A DNA stretch of 64,000 bases, from positions 40,586,144-40,650,143 of the forward strand of contig CM040745.1 of NCBI GenBank assembly GCA_022829145.1, written 5' to 3'. This document shows, piece by piece, positions 1 to 64,000 of the stretch. This stretch comes from Albula goreensis (Eukaryota > Chordata > Actinopteri > Albuliformes > Albulidae). The translations under genes were made by a program, and so were the position numbers. The notes under the pieces are model-generated. The model saw only the letters and a program-made list of their open reading frames with translations, did not search any database and had not been told where the DNA came from. The stretch's first letter is position 1. The number at the start of each line of letters is the position of its first letter.

Positions 1-1975
1 ATCACCAGTTTTGGCTGATCTCTGTCTCATGTTTTCCCACAATCATATTTTTATCACAGTTAAGTGCCTGTCTGATAGACTGATAAACTTGCCAGGCCAA
101 AAAACATGAGGGCTGTCCAGACGCCTTAAATACCTCAGGGATTGTTACAGTAGCCAGACCTGGTATTGGCAATGAAGTCCCCTGCTGAATGTCTCTCCTC
201 CTAAATTGAGGACCACGCACACAATTATTTCTGGAATTGTAATCACAAACCTCCACCTGCTGCTCCTCTCCTGCAGCTGTGACTCTTGCCACTCCCCTCC
301 CTCCCCGGTCCTCAGGTCCTGGCGCTGATGGTGGTACAGGCAGCTGCCCAACGGTTTTGCTCCTGCGATGGGGGCCAGCCAGCAGCGGAGTGACAGGTTA
401 ATAAACTCTGCTGTTCCAAAAGCCAAACCACCCCCCCTTCCCTTCTCCTCCTTCCTTATCCCCTAAAGCCATGAATAACAAATGTGTAAAGCCTCAAAAA
501 TCACCAAGCTGAGAGAGACTCCAGCATCCACTTGCTCAAGCAACTCTTTAAAGTGACCTCATTCCCATCTGCAAACCTTCTCAAAGCTTTTCCCCACAGT
601 ATTGTCTACATAATTGTCCATTCTGCCAATCACTCATGATCTCGGAGGAAGGTAATTTTTTTAATCCAAATCCTCACTGGCTGCCATCATGTGGTATGTG
701 TGTGTCCACACAAATATTGAGCCCTCTCATTTATCAGTTCATATTTATATACTAAATATCAGGCATATGATACCTTTGGTGTGTTACACACAAGAGGACT
801 ACAATTCGAGTCCTGGAGTGCAGCAGTAGTTTTGATGTGTTTCAGCACTTAATTGATTACTTTAAATCTTTCATTAGCTGAAGAGTTTATAACAGCTGGT
901 TGCCAAAGGCCTGAACTGACTGCCATAAAACCCACAGACACTGCGGCCTTCCAGGACTTCCAGGAGTTTGACACCTTTGGACTACACGCTGTAAAAGAAA
1001 TGAACTACAACCCCCAACCTGCTCCACCAGAGCTTTACATTGTCGCACCCTTTCCATGTACAAGGTCTGGAAAATTAATTACAGCAAGAGGTCCTGTGCT
1101 ACCTGAACTCATGCTCAGCAATGGGTTTGAGGTGCTCAGTGGCAATGAGATTCAGCACAGCTCTCATCTGTAACTTCAAAAGTACATGTTGAGTGTTACT
1201 CCACAGTCATTGGTATAGCCAGTTTCACTGAAAAAGTTTGATGCAATAGCTCGTATGCTAACAACAGCATTTGTTTTATTGATAACTAGGCTTATTGAAA
1301 GCTTTTTTGGATAGGACCGGCTTTTTCAGTCATGGTGGTTTATACCTCATCAGACAAAGTTCTGCTCTGCTGTATGACAATGCTTTAAATATTTGACTGT
1401 CTATTAAATCTACCAATAATCAAGTTCAGTAATTGATCAGGGTTAATAACTGTAATCTCACTCTGAAAACTGAAACCAGAATATCCTCAGAAAGACTGAG
1501 ACTTACAACTTCTTGAGCGTGAACTGTTTCTGTTAGTAATCTTAAATATGGTCCCCTGGAACTGCTGGCGGTTCACAATGTTAGTATACTATACTAACAG
1601 CCAGGTAGCCAGGGCCACAAGCCTCCGTCCAGTGGTCAACAAGTGGGATTATACGACAGATTCTGTTTTATAGACTGAGGACATTCTTATGATCAGTGTG
1701 TAATTTTAATGAAACAGAAACCGCGTACCCTCACATGGCACCAATGTCTGTAACAAATATGGGCATATTGCTCCATGCAACCCCCTCACTGCACCACCCA
1801 CGACAGCACCCCAAAACCCAGACTTCAGAAAAGGTTTTTCCATACTTCATTGTTTCAGTAAGTTCATATCCATTGCATTGTAATATCCATGACAACATAA
1901 GTTTTTTTTGGTTGATGATTTAACCATACAAGTTAATTTGCTGGCTATGCCTAGCTAATGCTTGATAGACACAAA

Positions 1976-1983
<8 letters not shown>

Positions 1984-2032
<49 letters not shown>
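1984..2032. repeat. (GT)n microsatellite
   Basis: About 24 uninterrupted GT dinucleotides in the 5' flank. Confidence 0.98.
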
Positions 2033-2034
<2 letters not shown>

Positions 2035-2952
2035 TAAAGGTGTCTAAGTGAAAGATTATTGGTGAGATGTTACAACTTGCGAAACCATGTATAGATTATT
2101 ATATATTATCTGTGACTTTCCAACTCATCATCCCCATGTTGCACTTCAAAATAATTTCTTGGAAAAGTATTTCCAAGAATTCCAACACCACATGGATGCA
2201 GGGATAATCTTTGATGCTGAAAAAACTATACAAAATGAATGTTGCAAAATATTTTTGATCAGCTGCTGATGTTGTAAAATGGGATAAAAATGATATAGTA
2301 AAATTTAAATTAAATGCAAATGTAGTTTATAGATCACCACCCAAACATGTTCTGTTGCATTTCCTGCAAAAAATTGAATTATAGAAGTTCAGAATTCTAC
2401 AATAAAAAACTCACTCTTGGGTCCACAAAATGTGCATGTTAAAGGGTTAATTCATATTTTCCACCAAGATTGACCCACGCTAGGAATATACAATTAGCAT
2501 ATGGCTGTGTATCCCAAGCAGGCAAATGTGTGCATTGAATTGTTGCCTTGCTCTCATCAAAGTGGGTCTGATTTTTACTTTCCAAGACCTATGCCGGATC
2601 CAAAACCTATGGCAATGAAAAGAAACCCCACAAACCTGGAGTAATTTATTTCAATTGGGCCCACAGCCTGTGTGGGTCTGGACTGGATCCCTCTGCAGAC
2701 CCAGAGAACTCTACTTCCGAGCAAAAAGCAGTGGCAAGAATGTACTTTAGGTATTCCAAAATAAATTTGGTCCGGTGGTCCCACTGCGTAGGCTGCATTT
2801 TGTTACAGCCAACCCTTTCATCAAATAATGTTCCCAAAAAACATGTGCTACAGTTATTGTTTTTCCTTCACAAAAACATTTAATGTTAACACAATGCAAG
2901 TTTGGCTTCTACGCCATTGAACTCAAAGCGTTCCTCCTCTCCTCCACATCCG

Positions 2953-3008
2953 CCTTGTCTCCTCCCTCCTTCCAATTTCCCAGTATTGGAGAGAGGGAGG
3001 AGACAAGG
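2953..3008. repeat. 24-bp inverted repeat (hairpin)
   Basis: Arms at 2953-2976 and 2985-3008 pair at 22 of 24 positions around an 8-base loop. The 5' arm is pyrimidine-rich and the 3' arm purine-rich. No TIR or known small-RNA family is recognised. Confidence 0.85.
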
Positions 3009-5352
3009 GGGTAGTGATTCATAGATAGATGATACATTCAAGCCCTATTTTGACAGTCTTATGTGCTATGTGCTATGCCTGTCATCACTAAAGCGTTTTC
3101 ATGGACGTGGCAAAGCCATTTCATTATTTCAGCATGTCCTTACATGCAAAACTCGGGCACGACATCTAAACAAGAGTGATGAGTGAGCTAAAGTAGACAT
3201 GGTGCGATTTGGGCATAACAGGCTATAAACCAATCATGTTTCATTGCTTTTACAGACTGATAAGGTTTGTGCCTTTGCTTATTACTATGTTAATGGTGCT
3301 GTGACTTTAGTGGACAAACAGTAGTTTCACTGTGAAGGAAAGAGCAGTGCTCTTGCATGAGGTGAAAAGCCGTGAGCAGAGAAATTATAGAAACAGTAGA
3401 CAGCTCCTCGAGGTGGAAAACATTTTGGACTTTTTCCTCAATCAAATAAACTATTCGGTTTGTGTACCAGGCTCTAGATATATGCAGATATTTGTCTGTT
3501 ACAACCTAGCGGGTATGTGCAACTTAAATGGTTTTGTAATAATGTGGAACAAAAGTCACATAGAAATGATTCAGATATTTGGTCTGTGATCTTACATTTT
3601 TCGCTGTAAAAACACCATCTCTTGAATGTATGTAAATGCTGTCTGTTTAAATGTTGATGTATATTTTCATGACCAGTTTAATTTCAGTCATCAATGCCAC
3701 ACTTTTCACAAGTCTCACATTTAACCCTTGAGTCTTTCATTTTGCGATCTTTTTATTTTTATTGATGTTTGTACGTGCCCCCGTGTGTATAACAAGCTTT
3801 TATACACGTTGTGTTACCCGCATTACTATCTATAAAATGTTGCACCTTGAAAATCGTAGTTTCAACTATGAGAAGACATAATGCATGTTTTTTATTGGTT
3901 GTAAGGGAAATCACTATGCGTTGCATACAAGATAGCATTGCACTGCCATTGCACCTGACCACACCTCATCTGCCGACCAAAACGCCCACACGCACCGTCT
4001 TTGGCTATTTAGATGGCAGACACGCCGAGTGCATGACAGAGCTCTTTATATTTTTCCAAACAAATTAGCTATCTAGCCCTTTACAGAAAATTAAGTCTTT
4101 ACTTGATGTTATTGATTCAAATTCCTAGGATGTGAATATGGTAAATTATTAATCGATTTATTATTAATGGCTTACAAACATATCACTGACATCATATGGC
4201 GTTAAGAGGGCAGCTTAACATTGTAAGTGTCTTATTAAGAGCAATTAACAAATTGCTACAGTTAAGAGGGTGATTTGTGGTTTGAACAAAAACCTGAGTA
4301 CACAGTGGTTCCCCAGGGCTGAGTTTAGGAAACACTGCTGTAAAACACAGCCTGCTTGTGGTTGCTACTGCAGTTCAGCAGGCCCATGAAAGCACCTGGC
4401 CACCCCAGACTGTGGAGATCAAAACAAACCAGCGCAGGAGAGAGAAACACACATGGAGGAAATGCAGCAAAATGCCACTGAATTGCCTGTTAATCGAAAG
4501 GGGGCAAGCAGGGAGTCTGAAGTCTTGTCATTTATTTCTTACCCAAATGTCTCTCAGCTATTTTTGTCTGTGACCTCTGTGCATTTGTTTATAACCTTTT
4601 TTAGTTTATGGTATATAGAAGACGTCCAGCGATCATAATTAACTTGAGCTGTCAATTACTTGCATAGAATGTAACTGTCATTTACATAGCCATGAACTGA
4701 TTTCATGCTGTTGCTACACTTCTGCATATACAAGTGATATGCATGAATACCATTAAACACCAGGGGGCAGGATTATCAATGCTGGCGCATCAGTGCATCA
4801 GCTTCCTCTGACAGAGAGCCGTGAATGCATCTTGCTAGACTAATTGAAGTCTCATAAAAAGAACACACAAATGTTCGAGGGTTTCTATGGTGTTTTGTTC
4901 AAGGCTGTCAAAAAGCAAGGTTACGAACAAAAGTTTAAACTGATTAATTTTTCATTTATATTTATTCATGTTATGCCCTAGTGCATCAAAGATGCTATTC
5001 TGGTGTAACATGTTTAATTAGTGTTGTTAATCAAAAAAAAACATACAAATGAATTGCATTATATGCTGTAATTAACTGCAATTAATTGCATGTGTTTTTC
5101 TTAAAATCAAAGATTTTTTACATTTTCAGCCTCATCAACAATAAATGCAGAATCAACAAAGGAAAAATATCAAATAAATTACTATTGTTAAATAGCAGAA
5201 TTTTAATTACAAAAGTAACATTTCTGTAAACTACAACAACTGCAAGAAAGGTTTCATTGGCTTTGTAAACTGCATTACCTTTGTTTTGCCTAAAGAGCCA
5301 CCAGACTCAATCTTGTGGGCTTAACCTACTAACATGAAAGGTACACCATCAT

Positions 5353-5915
5353 AATTACATTTACATTTACTCATTTTATAGCCACCTTTATCCAAAGTGA
5401 CATACAAGGAGTGCATACAGCCAGCGTAACGACAATACAGGAAATAAAGTGCATCATTTAAACATTGTTACAGCAGTTCAAAGATGAAAATAAAGTCTGT
5501 GTTGCAAGTGATAAAAATAATACGACATCCAAGTGTTAAGTGTCACAAATGCTACAGATCGGAGTGGTTGGGCCGGCGTGTTTGGCTGGACAAGGTTCTG
5601 TAGGTAGGTAGGGGCCGTCCGGTTAGCTGCAACAAAGGCAAGGGACAGGGTTATGAACCTGACCCTCCAGCTCATGGCAGCCAGTGGGAAGTGTTGAACA
5701 GCGGAGTGACATGAGAATCCTTGGGGAGATTGAAAACCAGACGAGCAGCTGCATTCTGGATCAGCTGCAGAGGCTGTATGGTGCAGGCTGGTAGTCCTGA
5801 GAGGAGGGAGTTACAATAGTCCAAGCAAGAGAGCAACATGGCCTGGACGAACAGCTGGGTGGAGTACATAGTCAATAACGGTCGGATCCTCCTGATGTTA
5901 AGCAGAAGTAAACGA
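5353..5915 (-). mobile_element. LINE 3' fragment (L2/CR1-like reverse transcriptase end)
   Basis: The minus strand encodes the C-terminal part of a non-LTR reverse transcriptase: LDYCNSLLSGLP, LQLIQNAAARLVFNLPK and HVTPLF..HWLP are hallmark blocks, followed by TYLQNLVQP and PLRS. The coding part is broken by frameshifts and stops. The 3' end on the minus strand is the fish L2-type tail (plus-strand words ATTTACATTTACTCATTTTA and TTTATCCAAAGTGAC). The element is 5'-truncated, as is typical. Confidence 0.8.
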
Positions 5916-7833
5916 CAGGACCATGCAATAACTGCATTATCGTCTTATGTGCTTTTTCCACTTTAAAAAAACTAAGGCCAACTGAAACAATGCTTTCCAT
6001 AAATGAGGAATATCACATTTCTGTGTAATAATACATCCTTCCATTAAATATTTACATTTCCTTAAAATACATCCTGCGATAATTATATCCAAGTTCGTTT
6101 CTTAACATGGGTCATCACTCAATTCTGTGCCCCCACTGAGTGAGGAGATGGATGTGAGGCTAAAGGCAAATGAAATATTAAAACCGTGTGAACAAATGAG
6201 AACAGACGTGGTGGTCATGGGGGGAGGGCTTGTTTCAGCGGCATCCGGCTACCAAAACTGGTGTCCTGTAATGATGAATGTGAAGTCGGATGCAGCATTG
6301 AGACAAAAATCAATGAATATTCAGGTACAACCTGCATTTTATTCCCAAGTATCAATCAACAAACCAGGCTCCAAAATACTTTTTTTGTCATTTTTGCCTT
6401 TCTCTTTTTATCATTTTTGCCTTTCTCTTTGTTCACGTTGGGTCCGATCGATCAGGTTTGGGTCTAAATGGCCCGACTCATTCAGTATCTCTCTGGAGAA
6501 TCCCATAATCTCCTGTGTAATTTACAGAAACCCACCATCCCAAAATAATGCATTGCAGTTTATTTCCTAGTTTAGGGCCCTTCAGACTCTCCTGCAGAGG
6601 GTCAGGTTGATGGTTGCGATTTCTGCTCTCCCACAATAATAAATCCATCATAGTGACAGCTGTAATGGGAATACCAAACTCGGCCAATACCATGGGATTA
6701 CATCTCTCACACATTCACATCATTATTTTCTGGAGGAATTATTTCATTCCGGGGAAAGTATACTGATGTACAATTCAAAATGCCTCCAAATGCAGTAAGC
6801 TGTTTAATTTCTGGAGAATTTCCTTTAGGAATACAAATTTTGATCAGCTCACACTGGACCTAATGCCAACTGATATCGCCATGTCATTATCTCATTGTCT
6901 TTTACTTTTTAAAGTATGAGGAAGTAGTTGTAATTTTTGCTATGCTTTCATGTCCACTGACGTCTCTTATTCAGGATTGTCTGCTGACAGTAGAGATCTT
7001 TTAGAAGCAGGTAAAAATAGAAAATATCTAAGTTAATTTGACGAAATGTGAAAAGTAAAACCATGTGTGCTGAAAACATTAACTGTGTTAGACCACATGG
7101 TTGGCAACTTTGAAAAAAATGTGTTGTAGTTAATAGAAATCCTTTTTTATTTTAGCAGAGTATAGAAGGGAACGTAACTGATTATGACTATAAATCTGTA
7201 AATATCTCAAACACTCCTGAATGTTAGTGAATATGAACCATATTTTTTTCGCACTCACCCTCTTATTAATTTGTCTTCTCTTGAATTTACTAAGATGTTT
7301 GCTGAAATGTTCAATGAATAGTTTATCATTAGTTTCTGTCATTCAGAAGCAATTGCTATTTCTTTAGCTAATGAGAAAAAAAGCTGAATATGCACAGTCA
7401 CTAAAATAAGGTATTTGTCCATGAATTAGCCTCTTGAAATGTATGAATAAGAAATTACCATTTATAATTGAAATGAATGAAAAGTAAGTATATCTACAAT
7501 GAAAACCATTAGTACTATTGGTAGAGAAAATATGTTATGTATTGTAACCCACAGATTTATGTTTTACTCAGGGCGCTTTTCTCATTCTTGCCTTACATTA
7601 GATCTACCTTGTATTATGGTGGATCCCTTATGAGTCTTGTAAAAAAAGATGTCTACTGATAAATCAGTGTGGTTTAAATTTTGCACAGATATTGTTAATA
7701 TAAGTGTATATACAGATGGTATAATGCTAGCACTCTTTCTATATGTTTCTGTTTGGGGGAATTTCAGCTCCTTAACAGTCATGCTGCCATGCAACAAAAC
7801 TGACAGTGATGTATGTGTCCCTGTGAGTGTGCG

Positions 7834-7835
<2 letters not shown>

Positions 7836-7901
<66 letters not shown>
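7836..7901. repeat. (TG)n microsatellite
   Basis: About 33 TG units, followed by GCGCGCAC. It creates spurious poly-Cys/Val and poly-His/Thr ORFs on both strands. Confidence 0.98.
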
Positions 7902-7907
<6 letters not shown>

Positions 7908-9233
7908 CATTGATGTGTATGTGTGTTTGGGTAGGTGGCATTGGGTAAACAAAGCTTCATCTTAAATGTGCTGCACTATTTAGTGCATGGGAGGGATAGT
8001 GAGGGAATGAACAGGGTGCTATCGGAAAGAGAAGGGAAGTTGGTGTGTCAGACAGGGTAGAACAAGAACAGAATTGCCAATGGGTGAGTGAATGACTTGA
8101 ATTACTAAATAAACAGAGGGAGAGGTAATACAGTGAAGAATATTTGCAGAGAAGCAAAGGATAGTGGCAGGGAATGACGCTTTAACTAGTTTTATAGGGG
8201 ACAGTGAGGATGTAGAGGAGAGGATGGGAGACTGCGAAGAGTTTGTTTGACGAATGAAAAGCTAGAGAAAGCCAGACGGTGTAGAGAACGCCAGTGGAGG
8301 AGACGCAACACAACACAAACCGCACTGACGTTCGGAAGCGGGACAGGACACGAAAGATACTGGAGACGCTGTAATGTGGAACTCAAAGAAGATTTTTTGA
8401 ACGACGAGAGAATTGTTAACATGTGCATCGCTGCTGTCTTTATATATGTGTGAGTCTGCCACTAACGTGGTTGTCTGCGGGAAAGGAATGGATTTTAATT
8501 GAACTTCTTCTAGGAACGCGCTGAAACGGTCTAACATGGCACGTTTCTCATCTCCTTTGGTTTTGACATTGATGTCTGCATGGGACATATCAATACAGCG
8601 CTTTGTAGAAATTTAATTTAAAATGTATGTAATTAAAATATGTTTCTCGCAAAAATTACGTAAACGAACACGTAATTTTACGCACATAGGCTACGGAATC
8701 AGTTTTTAATCAAGACTCACGGGCATACTAACAATCGAGGAAAATGACTTTGTGAATAATTTTTATTTCAGATCGTTTTTTATGAATGAATGGGCCTATG
8801 ACAAACATATAAAATTAGATTGTTCTCTTGGTTATCATTGACATAGTTGAGGTCTGGATCTTAATTTAAGCACTGGATATTAAAACTGCATACCGTAAAT
8901 GTACTGCAGATTTCATCACAACAAACTAAAATCGTTTTAGATCAAATATGAATTCCGAGTACAGTGAAAGTACTATATTAAATACTATTAGAATTCAAAT
9001 CTGCAACATAAAAGGTAATTAACAATCAAAAAGATAAGAAGCTTCTTTATGAGACAATTTACTCATCGATTACAAATGTTACAAACACCTTATTTCGATT
9101 GAGTTTCCAGTAACGTGTTGATTTTATCTTTGATTAAAATGACAATTTACCAATGCTATATTACCTTAAATTAAATGGTTTTTGGTTTCGATTGGTATTC
9201 AGGTTGTTTATCAACATCGACAACAAGCGCTCA

Positions 9234-9256
9234 CTAATAATAATAATAATAATAAT
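9234..9256. repeat. (TAA)n microsatellite
   Basis: About seven TAA units roughly 300 bp upstream of asic1 exon 1. Confidence 0.9.
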
Positions 9257-9553
9257 CACTATAATGTGTTTCACATTATAATAATAATGTATCACTAAGT
9301 GCCTAAAGAGTGCATGCTGAAGAAATATTTAATAAACGCTAACAACTTGGCAAGCACCGGCAAACGAAATACTTTTGACACTAAAAGCCTACAGACTCCC
9401 ACCGAAATGCCCAGTGACGAGCACAGTGAGCGCTTAGACGGACGCGCTGGCTTGTTTGAGAATCCCGTCTGAGAGAGTGAATGATTGTCAGGGAACTAGT
9501 TCCGCGTATTCACTTCAGGGTGACAGACGATTGTTGTGTGCTTTTTCTACAAA

Positions 9554-63510
<53,957 letters not shown>

Positions 63511-64000
63511 GTAAGTAACCAACGTGGAGCACCTGTGCTGTTAGAAACAAGTTTTAGACCTGCTGTCTGTGGGTAAGGGTCAACATTACAGCACATTTAA
63601 AGAGGTTAGTTAAGGTAAGTTAATAAAAGGATTAACTAGCAAAGTCAATTCTTGAGAGTACAATGCCAAAAACATTTATTAGTTTTAATACATACACAAT
63701 ACTGTTGTGGGCATAGTGAGATAATGGCATTGTCACTTATTTTCTTTTTAAAATAGCAAATATCATGCACTTCTAACAAGTAAATGAGTTATATAAAACA
63801 CACTCTGAATATGGAAAAAAACACCACAAGGAAATTTACCAAAATCATTGTTCTCAAGCATCAAAGGTAAATAAATAATCTCTTTACCATGTAACAATAC
63901 CTATATCCAAATCGATATGAGAAATGGCATAAAATCAAAAATAAGTCCTAGGACTTGGTAAATGGCTAGTTCTCATTTATTTTTCATTTTCATAAAGGCT
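63511..64000 (+). other. asic1: start of asic1 intron 9
   Basis: Begins with consensus donor GTAAGT. AT-rich, with no recognisable coding sequence; the remaining C-terminal exon is not reached. Confidence 0.85.

Larger units (their letters stand above)
1..9480. other. 5' flank of asic1, no recognisable gene
   Basis: All ORFs here are short and none matches a family I recognise. The stretch is AT-rich and holds a (GT)n tract near 2.0 kb and another near 7.85 kb, a strong hairpin near 2.95 kb, a LINE 3' fragment at 5.35-5.9 kb, and a (TAA)n tract at 9.24 kb. Around 4.9-5.1 kb a sequence rich in TTAATTGCA-like words resembles a decayed MITE. No TATA box or CpG-rich promoter is obvious just upstream of exon 1. 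5' UTR exons may lie here unseen. Confidence 0.5.

Noticed and set aside
853..1173. 106-codon plus-strand ORF
   Set aside because: No recognisable domain, no splice or promoter context; chance-length ORF.
6127..6570. 147-codon plus-strand ORF
   Set aside because: Low-complexity Phe/Ser-rich end and no homology pattern; probably chance.
7582..7960. Poly-His/Thr and poly-Cys/Val ORFs, also near 58 kb
   Set aside because: Translations of (GT)n microsatellites.
9536..9553. GTG start upstream of the asic1 ATG
   Set aside because: Non-ATG start without support; the ATG at 9554 has A at -3.

Overview
This is a piece of a ray-finned (probably teleost) fish nuclear genome. The evidence is one long spliced gene of a vertebrate ion-channel family with canonical GT-AG introns, AT-rich introns full of (GT)n microsatellites, and fish-type repeats (Tc1/mariner with DD34E, L2-like LINEs with the ATTTACATTTA-type tail, tRNA-headed SINEs, a Ty3/gypsy relic, a Crypton relic, several MITEs). 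The species cannot be fixed from the sequence.

The only gene I can support well is a plus-strand acid-sensing ion channel of the ASIC1 type. Nine coding exons (9554-10159, 25250-25400, 30595-30722, 34090-34240, 35064-35120, 36739-36892, 41810-41901, 42184-42263, 63409-63510) join in frame to 507 codons with compatible phases. They end inside the cytoplasmic tail; the last coding exon(s) must lie to the right of the window. Exons 2-9 read as ASIC1. Exon 1, which encodes TM1 and the start of the extracellular domain, looks like the ASIC2b first exon and lacks the residues tied to proton gating in ASIC1a.

Layout. 1-9.5 kb is upstream flank with a 3' LINE fragment (5.35-5.9 kb), (GT)n tracts and a strong hairpin near 2.95 kb. 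Intron 1 (15 kb) holds two Tc1-like relics (one split by a SINE with an 8-bp target duplication), a 54-bp minisatellite, a tRNA-headed SINE with about 150 bp of 28S rRNA sequence inside it, and an L2-like LINE fragment. Intron 2 holds a small MITE and an almost complete but broken Tc1/mariner transposon. Intron 6 holds about 3.2 kb of 35-bp minisatellite. Intron 8 (21 kb) is a repeat field: a long-inverted-repeat element with a nested MITE, two copies of a 0.49-kb dispersed repeat, a Ty3/gypsy relic, a near-perfect palindrome, a long (GT)n tract, a Crypton tyrosine-recombinase relic, and weakly supported antisense exon-like segments.

The most interesting items are the SINE/28S rRNA chimera at 17.34-17.70 kb and the ASIC1 body with an ASIC2b-like head.
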